NCBI GenBank assembly: GCA_016169945.1
Contig: JADLSH010000282.1
Span: 2,125,001-2,189,000, forward strand
Length of the DNA: 64,000 bases
Direction: 5' to 3'
Source of the DNA: Trachythela sp. YZ-2020
Taxonomy: Eukaryota > Cnidaria > Anthozoa > Malacalcyonacea > Clavulariidae
The notes under the pieces are model-generated. The model saw nothing but the letters and a program-made list of their open reading frames with translations, had not been told where the DNA came from and ran no database searches. A program made the position numbers and the translations under genes. Position 1 is the first letter of the stretch. Each line of letters starts with the position of its first letter. This document shows positions 46,386-57,060 of this stretch, in pieces.

Positions 46386-46799
46386 TAAGGTGGCTCACCA
46401 CAGTTCTGTGAAACTTTGGGGACTTATTTATATTGGATACACTTACGACAGGACAAAATGAGCATTTCCTGGAGTGTAAAGAGGTATTGGGCTGTCTCTT
46501 TATGGACAAACAGGAATAGTATTAGTGTTGCTATGGCAACCATGCTGTCTTATATTTTGCGTTTATATTGTCTAATTTCAGATTGAATTGATAATATATT
46601 TTTTCTCCTTCGGTCAATTTTTCTGAATTTTGGAAGATTAATGGTCCACCAAAGAATAATATATCAGAATTTGAAGGGTAGAAAACCCATTTAAAGTTGC
46701 TGACGTGATTAAATATCGACTCGCCAATTGGCGCATGCGTAGAAATTATAATACGTAAACAACACGAAATGAAACCACAACAATCTCTGATCACAATAA

Positions 46800-47460
46800 T
46801 GCAACGAAACGTGTCAGTTTAGTTCATGCTTGGTTCTTTGACTTTGTTTATACAATTATATGTATTTTGTGTGGTTGTCTGTGTTCATAAGAAATTGATA
46901 ATGCATTTGCCATGTGCAGTCTGTCAGAACAGTCTTTGACTCTTTGTTCCCTTCTGTAGATGTTTCATACATGTATTTAATCAACATTTGGTTCCGCCAG
47001 TGTTCATCTGTACTGCCCAGTGAATTGTCGAAACACATGATTATACAGCAAACCAACATAATGGTGTCTCTCTCCAAAGCAACTTTGAAACACATTATTA
47101 TACATAGGATCCACACCCACATGACATGTTAGAAAAACATAATTCCTCGAAAAGCAGATTGTACCCCATAAGAGATGATGTAATATATCCATATTATTTT
47201 GAAACAACCATCGACTCATCAAGTATCAAGTAAATATACATTACTATGTAATCCAGTTGTTCAGATGGTACCAGTCAGTGTAATGATTAACATTAAGCTC
47301 AGTAAGAATTCCAAAACCGAAAATAAATATTTAGTATGTGAATTTACCCGTGAAAGGAAAAAAAGGGGGAGGGAATACAGAAAATTTTAAAGAACAAAAC
47401 TTACCATTTTATCTTGCCAACAATCAAATTTTCATACATACAGTGACAGTGATAAAGAGT
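46800..47460. other. No confident gene
   Basis: Minus-strand frames of 60-90 codons overlap one another (46856-47222) and contain repeated CIIMCF-type segments, from near-duplicate AATCATGTGTTTC/AATAATGTGTTTC stretches. No known domain. Confidence 0.35.
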
Positions 47461-47462
47461 AA

Positions 47463-47868
47463 GATTACATTACATTACATTACATTACATTACATTACAT
47501 TACATTACATTACATTACATTACATTACATTACATTACATTACATTACATTACATTACATTACATTACATTACATTACATTACATTACATTACATTACAT
47601 TAAATTACATTACATTACATTACATTTATATTACATTATATTATTATATTACATTACATTATACATTACATTATACATTACATTATACATTACATTACAA
47701 GTTACATTATACATTACATTATAATACATTACATTATATTACATTACATTACATTACATTACATTACATTATACATTACATTATACATTACATTATAATA
47801 CATTACATTACATTACATTACATTACATTACATTACATTACATTACATTACATTACATTACATTACTA
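47463..47868. repeat. (TACAT)n pentanucleotide array
   Basis: About 400 bp of TTACA/TACAT units with blocks where TATACATTACAT substitutes. The long frame reading ITLHYITLHY is an artefact of the array. Confidence 0.95.
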
Positions 47869-47879
47869 CACCGCGTCAC

Positions 47880-48057
47880 ACCGCGTCACAACCCGTCACA
47901 CCGCTGCGTTACACTGCGTTACTGCGTTACACTGCGTTACACTGCGTTACACTGCGTTACACTGCGTTACACTGCGTTACTGCGTTACACTGCGTTACAC
48001 TGCGTTACACTGCGTTACACTGCGTTACACTGCGTTACACTGCGTTACACTGCGTTA
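47880..48057. repeat. (GCGTTACACT)n decanucleotide array, left part
   Basis: About 15 units, some lacking five bases (GTTACTGCG). It ends at TGCGTTAAATGAAACT, where the LINE begins, and resumes on the other side of the LINE at 51654. Confidence 0.95.
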
Positions 48058-48060
48058 AAT

Positions 48061-48543
48061 GAAACTGATATACATAATGAGTCAGTTCTTATTGTTAAGG
48101 ATCAACCTAGCGTCTCGAATACCGATCTCGTAAAAAGCTGCACACTAACTGAAGCTACTAATCTAAATAAAGCCAGTAAAACTAAGTCAACAACGGGTGA
48201 ATTTAATACCAGCACATCTCGATTAGGTACTGGACGTTTTAACCGAGCGACACCTAAACGCCCAAAACATTTAACCCCGTGTCCATTCCTGAGGAAAAGA
48301 AAATTCTGTAAAAAAGGCAACAATTGTGACTTCCTACATCAGAAACCTCAATTTTATAATAACATCCAACGACCCTCCTATAAGATAATGGACAAAGCTG
48401 TCTCTTCACCCAGTTTTCATTACTCCCCTTTTCCTGTGAATCCCTATTATTTCCCTCCATTTCGGTCCCCAATATACCATCCCACATCCCAACCTTTTCC
48501 ATACCCCCCTCCATTGATGTCAGTACAAACAACAGGATACTGA
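48061..48543 (+). pseudogene. LINE G ORF1, C-terminal part with CCCH zinc finger
   Basis: An open frame of 160 codons enters from the array junction without a start and ends TGA at 48541-48543. It contains CPFLRKRKFCKKGNNCDFLH, spacing C-x8-C-x5-C-x3-H, the canonical CCCH RNA-binding finger, with basic residues around it. A Pro/Tyr/Phe-rich tail (NPYYFPPFRSP, YPPP) follows. ORF2 begins in the overlapping frame. An RNA-binding ORF1 would coat the LINE RNA. The frame has no 60-codon methionine start, so it is easily missed. Confidence 0.85.
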
Positions 48544-49517
48544 GTACTGATAGACATCCGCGTAATGGTCGTTGTCGCCGTGCTCGTACTCATAACCCTT
48601 CAAACTGTGTCTGCGTGTCTGTACATAGAACTAACTTAAATTCAGATTCTCATACAAAATTCCTACGTTTCGCCAATGTAAATGCGAGATCTCTTAAAAA
48701 CAAAACAGCCGAAATCGTTGATCATGTTTTGAGTAACAATATTGATGTGTGTATTGTGACAGAGACCTGGTTAAAAGACGTTGACACTGTTAGCATAGCC
48801 GCGCTTTCTCCCCCTGGTTACTCTTTTAAAAACCTTCCTAGACAATCTAACAGAATGGGTGGAGGCACTGGTATTATGTTTAATACCAATTTTAAAGTTA
48901 CTTTAATTGACGGAGGTGAAAAACGATCTTTTGAATACTCTGAATGGAACTTGACTTTACTCAACCGTACGATTAAAACATTAGCAGTCTATCGTCCACC
49001 TTATTCACAAACTCACCCTGTTTCTTCAGGCGTTTTCTTCGAAGAATTCTCCAACTTACTTGAGAGCATTGTTATGTGTACAGAAGTATTAGTAATCTCC
49101 GGTGACTTTAATTTTCATCTCGATGATCCGTCTGATACTGACGCGAAAACATTTACTGATTTATTGGAAACTTTTGGCTTATTACAACATGTTACTGTAC
49201 CAACTCACTCGTCTGGGCATACCCTGGATCTTCTAATTTCGAGATCGTCCAATGACATTAATATCCACCTAGTCAAGACTACTTTCTTTTGTCAGATCAT
49301 TGTTTTGTTGAATGCAACCTCTCTTTTCCTCGCCCGAATTTTGTGACAAAGGAAATTCAGTTTCGTAAGACAAATCATTTGAATCTTCAGGCCTTCAAAG
49401 CTGACATCACTGATTCCAAACTGTGTAATGACCCATGCTCCAATCTAGATGATCTGGTAAAACATTATGATAATACGCTATCACATATTTTGGAGAAACA
49501 TGCCCTTTACAAAGAAA
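48543..49517 (+). pseudogene. LINE G endonuclease and linker
   Basis: RFANVNARSLKNKTAEIVD (N), CIVTETWLKD (E), MGGGTGIMF, TLAVYRPPYSQ, LVISGDFNFHLDDPS (D, N), and HTLDLLISRS. A frameshift near 49290 precedes the SDHCFVECNLSF motif, which is read in the next frame (49289-49520). A stop or shift at 49520 separates KHALYKER from the RT-side frame. Confidence 0.9.
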
Positions 49518-49521
49518 GGTA

Positions 49522-51180
49522 GTGGTTGTCAGACCAAGAGTGCCATGGTTCAGTGAAGAACTTAAACGTATTAAGGCCAAACGCAGAAAACTGGAGAAAG
49601 TAATGCTACGATCAAATTGCCAAAATGATAAAGACGCTTATCGCCAAGCGCGTAACAAGTATGCTGCCAGTTTGAAAAATGCTAGACACAAATACTATTC
49701 TGATCTTATCGATCAATGTTCGGGAGACTCAAGAAAACTTTTTAAGGTTGTGTCTTCACTTTGCAACACACCTCAAGAAAACTCCTTGCCTCCACATGAT
49801 GATTCACGTAAACTGGCTGATGAGTTCGGAAAATATTTCTGTCGAAAGATTGAGCTAATTAGAAATGACATTGAAAACGTTGTAGTAGACCCACCATTAG
49901 TAGATTATCGTTTACCTGATATCAAATTAGATTCATTTAAGCTCCTGTCAGAAGAAGAAGTCCATAACATAATCATGAAGTCGTCGAATGCAACATGTAA
50001 CCTTGATCCTATTCCAACATGGTTGCTGAAATTATGTGCCAGTGAGTTAACACCTGTCATTATGAAAATGATCAACTTGTCGTTAAGTGAAGGTCACGTC
50101 CCAGAAGCATGGAAAGTTGCCATTCTTATTCCAATTCTAAAAAAATACGGTCTTGATCTAGTCTTTGAGAACTTCAGGCCCGTCAGTAACCTGTCATTCG
50201 TTTCTAAAGCTACGGAAAAAGCAGTTGTTAGCCAGTTATTTGAGCATTGTGCTGATAATGCTCCTCTTCCTAACAACCAATCGGCATATCGTCAATTCCA
50301 CTCTACCGAAACGGCTCTCCTAAGAGTCCACAATGATATCCTTATGAACATGGACCAACAGAAAGTAACTCTTTTAGTGCTCTTGGATTTGAGTGCCGCC
50401 TTTGACACCATTGATCATGAAATTCTGACGGATATATTGAAGTTAGAATTTGGTGTGATCGGAAATGCCTTAAAGTGGATTAAGTCGTTTCTCTCCTGTA
50501 GAAAGCAGCGTATTAATATTAAGCAAAAGTTTTCCGCCAATTTTCCGCTGAACTGTGGAGTTCCACAAGGAAGCTGTCTTGGACCGGTCCTTTTCCTATT
50601 ATACGTGTCTCAACTGTTCCAGATTATTAACAGGCATCTACCTTCTTCCCATGGGTATGCAGATGACACTCAACTTTATTTATCTTTCCGTCCTGAGTCA
50701 CCCGTTGTCCAAGATCAAGCTATTCAAACTATTAATAATTGCATCGTCGAAGTTCGTGCTTGGTTAGTTTCACATAAATTAATGTTTAATGACACTAAAA
50801 CGGAATTCTTGATAATTGGAACTCGCCAGCAGCTGTCTAAGGTTACAATCGACTCGATTGAAGTTGGTGATGCTGATATAAAACCTGTACAAGAAGTCCG
50901 AAATTTAGGTTCGTGGTTTGACGAACATATGTCTATGAATGTCCATGTGGGCAAGGTTTGCAGCAAAGCATTTAGGGGCTTGTACAACATTCGACAAATA
51001 AGGAAGTTCCTCTCCATCGAATCAACTAAAACGCTCGTACATGCCTTTGTGACGTCACACTTGGACTACTGCAATTCTCTCTTGGTCGGCATTCCCCAAT
51101 ACCAACTTCAGCGTCTTCAACGAGTTCTCAATGCCGCTGCTAGAGTGACGTGTCTTATACCAAGATGCGCTCATATTACC
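49522..51180 (+). pseudogene. LINE G reverse transcriptase
   Basis: 555 codons: PWFSEELKRIKAKRRKLEK linker, CNLDPIPTWLLK, ILIPILKK with FRPVSNLSFVSKATEK, SAYRQFHSTETALLRV, motif A VLLDLSAAFDTIDHE, motif B CGVPQGSCLGPVLFLLYVSQ, motif C GYADDTQLYLSF, and the thumb with NLGSWFDEHMSM. The final DYCNSLLVGIPQYQLQRLQ is typical of L2. All catalytic residues are present. A frame change near 51170 leads to the C-terminal frame. Confidence 0.93.
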
Positions 51181-51521
51181 CTGTCCTGATGCACCTTCAC
51201 TGGCTGCCTGTTAAGTTTCGTGTTGATTTTAAAATTGCACTCCTGGTATATAAAGCTCTCCATGGGATGGCGCCAGGCTACATTATGGAACTGTTGTTAG
51301 AAAAACCGAACTGCTGTTACCAACTGAGATCTGATGATCAGGGACTACTTTTTATCCCAAAAACTAGAGCCAAGACTCTTGGTGATCGAGCATTTGTGCA
51401 TGCAGCTCCGTCAATTTGGAACATGCTACCTTATGGTATTAGAAATAGTAAAACAATTGACTGTTTTAAATCTCAATTAAAGACTTTCCTTTTTAAGAAA
51501 GCTTTCGATTCTAACTTTTAG
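51150..51521 (+). pseudogene. LINE G ORF2 C-terminal end
   Basis: From LHWLPVKFRVDFKIALLVYK through LPYGIRNSKTIDCFKSQLKT, FLFKKAF ends the protein, the standard L2 terminus. It differs by one frame from the RT. The stop is TAG at 51519. Confidence 0.92.
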
Positions 51522-51653
51522 ATTTATAGACACTTATACCTTAATTCTTAATATTTTAGCTGCTTGTATATAGTAGAACTTCATTGTTGTAAAGCGCTTT
51601 GGAATATTTTATATAATTTAAGCGCTGTATAAATCTTTATATATTATTATATA

Positions 51654-52047
51654 TTACACTGCGTTACACTGCGTTACACTGCGTTACACTGCGTTACACT
51701 GCGTTACACTGCGTTACACTGCGTTACATTGCGTTACATTGCGTTACATTGCGTTACACTGCGTTACACTGCGTTACACTGCGTTACACTGCGTTACACT
51801 GCGTTACACTGCGTTACACTGCGTTACACTGCGTTACACTGCGTTACACTGCGTTACACTGCGTTACACTGCGTTACACTGCGTTGCACTGCGTTGCACT
51901 GCGTTACACTGCGTTACACTGCGTTACACTGCGTTACACTGCGTTACACTGCGTTACATTGCGTTACATTGCGTTACATTGCGTTACACTGCGTTACATT
52001 GCGTTACATTGCGTTACATTGCGTTACATTGCGTTACATTGCGTTAC
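51654..52047. repeat. (GCGTTACACT)n decanucleotide array, right part
   Basis: About 39 units. Some are GCGTTACATT (51721-51755, 51957-52047) and two are GCGTTGCACT. A 10-bp period translates to the same ten-residue peptide in all three frames, so the open frames here are artefacts. At 52048 the array passes into ATTACATT units. Confidence 0.97.
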
Positions 52048-52280
52048 AATGCATTACATTACATTACATTATAGTATATTATATTATATTATATTTAAAT
52101 ATAGCTCTTTATTAAAGATCCAATAAAAATAGAATACAATATTAACATCTGATCATTGAAGAAAATAAAAAGTGTTATAAAAAATGTTCTAGAAATGTTC
52201 TAAAACTGTTCAAAAATTTTGTTCAAAGTTATAAAAAAGAATTGCATAACTAATTAATCAACAGATTCCTTTCTGCAACC

Positions 52281-52818
52281 TATTATATTATATTATATTA
52301 TATTATATTATATTATATTATATTATATTATATTATATTATATTATATTATATTATATTATATTATATTATATTATATTATATTATATTATATTATATTA
52401 TATTATATTATATTATTATATTATATTATATTATATTAATTTAATATTAATATAATATAATATTATATTATATTATATTATATTATATTATATTATATTA
52501 TATTATATTATATTATATTATATTATATTATATTATATTATATTATATTATATTATATTATATTAAATTAAATTATAATTATATTATATTAAAATTATAT
52601 TATATTATATATTATATTATATTATATTATATTATATTATATTATATTATATTATATTATATTATATTATATTATATTATATTATATTATATTATATTAT
52701 ATTATATTATATTATATTATATTATATTATATTATATTATATTATATTATATTATATTATATTATATTATATTATATTATATTATATTATATTATATTAT
52801 ATTATATTATATTATATT
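52281..52818. repeat. (ATTAT)n pentanucleotide array
   Basis: About 540 bp of TATTA/ATTAT units with phase slips near 52414-52460 and 52560-52605. Confidence 0.97.
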
Positions 52819-53146
52819 ACTTTGGCAGTTCTAGACTTCCTTGAACACAGTATAAAATATAATTTCTGAATCTAATAGTAATAGTCAATGCAACCAGTCG
52901 AAGATTTTAAACATTATAAAAAAATATACGGAATGTATATAGGTAAAAACACACCAAAAGAAAGTTTAGAACTGGTTAAAAACATACTAATGAAATACGA
53001 TTATAATGAAAAATTTGTGGTTTCTTCGCAGATATATTAAAAGTCTCCGAAACACTTTTGATGTGTCACAAATATTCCACGGGTGGGACGCGATCATGAC
53101 GTCTGATCTATATAGATCGTATTTCAAACTGTAGGGAGCCACCTTA

Positions 53147-53411
53147 GTTAAACTTTCAGTTTGAACTGTGCATTAAAATTTTAATGTAAGTTTGAATTTT
53201 AACGTTTGAACAAAACTCTCGAATCAAGATACCAGTTTTCAACCAGTCTTAAAACTGTCCAATGTTTGATATATGTCGTTTTGTGGCAGCTTAATACTTT
53301 AACATGAATCTCTATTTGTTGATTCAGGCGTAGAGAAGACTTTTATACGTGGAGATCAAAGCGAAATTTGTGCTGTAAATTTAGACAATTGGCAAAGTGG
53401 TTTTTCTTGAT
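53147..53411. other. 5' region of the secreted-protein gene
   Basis: Between the MITE end and the ATG. No convincing TATA box or Inr; the last 130 bp may be 5'UTR. Confidence 0.4.
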
Positions 53412-54406
53412 ATGGAACGATTTTTTGTAGGACTTGTTGCTCTCATTCTAACAAGTAAGTTCATGATCGAATAATGTGACATCACATGCATATATCATAA
53501 TATGGAGATAACTGAGGTAATGAAGTTCAAAACACTGCCTTGGGCGAAAGAGAATTATGACTGAATATAAGGCTCTCTGTATATAACATTTCCCCACTGT
53601 CTATGTCCACACAAAACTCGTTAGGGCTCTCCTAATTTTTTCAAAGCCATGTGCTTTCCTATTTTCCCGGAGGCCGATTATGTGAAGGGCGCATAACGAT
53701 TTCGACCGGATATTGATATTTGTCAAGCTCAGTAAAATCGACCGTAAGGACCGTTGATTGCTAGATGCCCGATTCAATGTTGGTATATTCTAGAAAATAT
53801 AGGGTTTTATAATATCAATCACTCTTCTGGTGATAGCGCTCAGTATCTGGTATTTGAAAGTCCTTTTCAGACCACCTCGCATGACATAATATGTTCGGCA
53901 ATTTCGGCTTGTCGCATGCGTTGGCTGAATGTTTGTCATTTCATTGCGCCAACTGATAACCTTGGTTAGGAAAGATAAGACACACTTTCTTCTTTATTTG
54001 TGTGCGAGCTTGTCATATTTCATAAATGATGAGTGTACAATAAGTAACGTGACAAATATTCTCCCCTAAATTGACTTGGTAAAACCAACTATACTGTTCT
54101 TTGCTTTGACTATTTTCTGAGTATGTTAGTCTGTGAGTTTCTGAATTGCACATGTGACATGCTGTTATTCTTGTCTTATTGTTTTATGTTCCAAACTTTA
54201 GAATTCAAACAATAAAACTACTTTTCAGGTACTTGCGTTGTGCGATGTGGTGAAGATGGGAAATGTAAAAACAGGATGTACAATGATCGTCAAAGAAGAG
54301 AAAGTCTTTCTGAAAACGTCGTTATTGGAATGGATTACTTTGGAAGAGCAAAGATCGTATGTCATTGTGATGCTGTGGGCGTACACAGAATAATGTCAAA
54401 GAGCAG
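53412..54406 (+). CDS. Secreted cysteine-containing protein, first two exons
   Basis: Exon 1 (53412-53454) starts ATGGAACGA and encodes MERFFVGLVALILT, a plausible signal peptide; donor A|GTAAGT. Exon 2 (54229-54406) follows the acceptor CTTTTCAG and has donor CAG|GTAAGA. The junction is phase 1 and keeps frame (Ser-Thr-Cys). Exon 2 encodes about 58 residues with five cysteines (C-x3-C-x5-C, then C-x-C) and no stop. The gene must continue, but no third exon was recognised before the LINE at 55 kb. The family is not recognised; a growth-factor-like, protease-inhibitor-like or other small secreted protein are all possible. Both exons have strong splice signals, which supports a real gene. Confidence 0.65.
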
Positions 54407-54984
54407 GTAAGAAATACTTCCTGATTGACCAGAACACCGCAATATTCAAACATAATACTTCCTGATTCGACCAGCATGTGTACAGCCTGGAATTCCCTCG
54501 AAATTCATCATCATCATCATCGTAATCTTCATCATCCTTATCGCTTCCTTTGTCTCATATAAGGAGTCTGGTCGCCTCGACATCTTTCTCCACAGTTCAA
54601 TTCAATGCCAATAGCGCAAATCCACCACACCAGCATCATTGCTAACACAATCCATCCGTCTTCGTTCTTCAGCTATCAGGAAGCTTTAGCAAAGACGACG
54701 AGTAAAACTACGATTTCGAGTTTCGTCATTTGCGCGCCAAACATGTATACGCCATCACGCAAAAGTCGTAGCCGTCGCGCCAGGGGCGCACATTTGATAA
54801 ATTTTAAGGGGGTTTGGACCGATCCGGGACCGACTTTTGATTCGGGAATAATCCGGAACCGACTGTTCTGCATAACGAATAATGATGATACAGTGTACCT
54901 GGCTACAATGAAAATACTTTTAAAATTGTTTATTGAAAATTGATATTTAATGCGTTTCGAATTGACAATTAGATAGACAAAACA
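54407..54984. other. No confident gene; short (CAT)n repeat
   Basis: (CATCAT)n at about 54507-54525. The 112-codon plus frame at 54605-54943 has no recognised domain. Confidence 0.4.
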
Positions 54985-55014
54985 TACAATTTTCCAAGAT
55001 ATAACTTTATACGA

Positions 55015-55905
55015 TTAACAAGTAGGAAATCTTAGACGAAGCAGTTCCAAAGGCGATGTTCCATTTGAACAGTTATTATCAATGCTATTATTATTACCAC
55101 TAATGCTATTGTTATTACAGCAGTTGAGTGGCTGGTGGATTTGAAGATCTGTACACATAACAACGATAGCATATCGATAATCAATTGTTAATGTAGTTCT
55201 ACACTTATACACTAATAATACGCCGAGTATTGGGAGTTTTGCCCAGCGATCAACTATTACGTTCTGATCAATTGAATCAGTTGATGAGCCAGGAATGACA
55301 CCAAATTGGTTGGGATCTAAAACCTCCAGAACCGCAGGTTTTAGGTGTTCATTGACCACAAATTCTTCAGCTACTTTTGCTAGAATAGGAGTTAGGGAGA
55401 TTGGGCGAAGATGTTTATTGATAATTTGTACGGGTGTAGTCTTTGGGATTGGTACCGTGTTGGACATTTTCCATATCGAAGGTAAACGTTGTTCTTCGTA
55501 GGAGCAATTCATAATCTTACTAACTGGGAACGAGAGTGATTCTGCAAACTCTTTAAGGAACCAAGATGGAATATTGTCTGGGCCTGATGACTTCGAAGGA
55601 TTAAGTGATTTTAGGCACTTGTAGACATCTTCCTCTGACACCGTCAGAACATCTAACCTGGAGTTGTTTGTGTCATCCGAGGTGCATATAAAATTGGAGG
55701 CATCTAGTGGTTGAAAAGTTTGTAACGGTTCTAGGAATTTGTCGTTAATTTTATTCGCTATCTCGGTTTTATTCAATTGCTGAAATTCGTCTACTTCTAA
55801 ATCAGAGAATAAGTCGGATTTCGAGAGGCTCCATTCCGCTAATCTTGCGTACCGCGCTCCACCAATCTTTTGGTTTGGTATGTTTGAGATGTTTGATTTT
55901 ACCAT
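55015..55905 (-). pseudogene. LINE H reverse transcriptase N-terminal part
   Basis: Contains SLNPSKSSGPDNIPSWFLKE, VSKIMNCSYEEQRLPSIWK, NTVPIPK, HLRPISLTPILAKVAEEFVV and NQFGVIPGSS. After this the frame continues over about 80 residues (NNNSISGNNNSIDNNCSNG) without RT character, so motifs A-C are gone. The start was brought out of frame from the endonuclease near 55900. Confidence 0.85.
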
Positions 55906-56016
55906 GGAAGTAGCCTTGTCTACATGTCTTCCGTTCCAAATTTACTTGATTACGATAGAATTTAAAGGTTGTTTCATTTCCATTGTTCAGTGCTTTTGCC
56001 GGTTTTGATTAAAGAT

Positions 56017-57060
56017 TTAAGTTTTGTTCGTCATCCAAGGAGCCTCGTTTACATGGATCTTTTTTTTCTTTATTGGCATTATGGTATCTAGTATATTTAT
56101 CAAAACGTCATTGAAAACTGTTACCATTTCCTCGCATGTGTTGAGATTGTTTATACAAGACCAATTTAAGGTGGAGAGGACTCTACCTAAAGCGGCTTTG
56201 TTGCTTTGTCTCACATCTCGTGTCGTTATGACTTTAAAGTTGTTGGTGTTCACGATTCTAGCCTTCGGAAGCATTTTTATTGTGAAGTGATCTGAGAGAC
56301 CAAAGGGTGCAAATCTTAATGGACTGTCATAAAACTGGCTAATGTTGGTCAAAATAACATCAAGTGTTCTTTGACCTCTGGTGGCGAATTTTACCAGTTG
56401 TTTCAGCTTAAATTGACGATTGATACGGGAGGTATTTAGTCTATTTAGATCACCCATTAGGACAATTCCGCTGTTTGGATGTGTTGCTTCGATAATAGTT
56501 AGTGTGTTAATGAGATATTCGATCATTAGGTGGTTATCTGAACCAGGTGGATGGTATATTGTTGCTATAATTATACTAGATAATCCACGAGGGAGTCTGT
56601 TCGGCTTTAGTTTAGTCCAAAGGACTTCAAAGGATGGATTATGTAAATCGTGTAGAATAGTAACATTGATACAATTGCGAATATAAATGCAGACTCCTCC
56701 ATGGATTCTATCAACACGATCTCTTCGAATCAACTTAAAACCAGGAATGTGAATCACCGAGTCCAGAATCGAAGCTTTCAACCACGTTTCTGTAAAAGCG
56801 GCAACGTCAGCACCAGAGTTCAACACAAATGGAGCTATTTCGTCTATTTTTGGGCATAAAGACATCACATTAGATAAAATAATTTGCACAAACATATTGT
56901 TATTTCGATTCGGTGTGTTAGAACCGGTCATGATTGGTATCAAGTTATTCATATTTCTTCTACGCAAGTTTAACCTAACGGGTATACAATTATTATGTAT
57001 TCTTTGCCTTGATCTAAATTGGCTATTTCGTGTTGAAATTCTGACTGATATTGTAGCCAT
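56017..57060 (-). pseudogene. LINE H endonuclease
   Basis: MATISVRISTRNSQFRSRQR (basic lead), ILSNVMSLCPKIDEI (N), AFTETWLKAS (E), GGVCIYI, IATIYHPPGS, GIVLMGDLNRLNTS (GDLN), TLDVILTNIS and FGLSDHFTIKML (SDH). All catalytic positions are visible in one frame of 347 codons, so the domain is complete. It ends in a stop at 56017 in the linker, just after NEAPWMTNK. Confidence 0.9.

Larger units (their letters stand above)
48056..51653 (+). mobile_element. LINE G: L2-like LINE inserted in a decanucleotide array
   Basis: ORF1 end (48061-48543), endonuclease (48543 to about 49400), linker and RT (49522-51180) and C-terminus (to 51521) lie in order. The 3' end reads TTGTAAAGCGCTTTGGAATA and AAGCGCTGTATAAATC, a typical CR1/L2 terminal structure, followed by ATTAT units. 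The RT motif GYADDTQLYLSF is of L2 type. Three or four frame breaks only, the fewest of the LINEs here, suggest it is young. ORF1 is 5'-truncated at the array. Confidence 0.92.
46386..53146. mobile_element. Second copy of the TTAA MITE, split by tandem arrays and a LINE
   Basis: 46386 begins TTAAGGTGGCTCACCACAGTT and is similar to the 15.56-kb copy for about 400 bp (for example CTTTATGGACAAACAGGAAT). From about 52818 (TTTGGCAGTTCTAGACTTCC) to 53146 the sequence follows the other end of that copy and terminates AACTGTAGGGAGCCACCTTA. The right flank reads TTAG rather than TTAA, so that side has mutated. Everything from about 46800 to 52818 is absent from the intact copy. Confidence 0.75.

Noticed and set aside
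47338..47724. 128-codon frame rich in ITLHY
   Set aside because: Translation of the pentanucleotide array.
51729..52126. Three long frames with repeated ALHCVTLRYT
   Set aside because: Artefact of a 10-bp tandem repeat, which reads the same ten residues in all frames.
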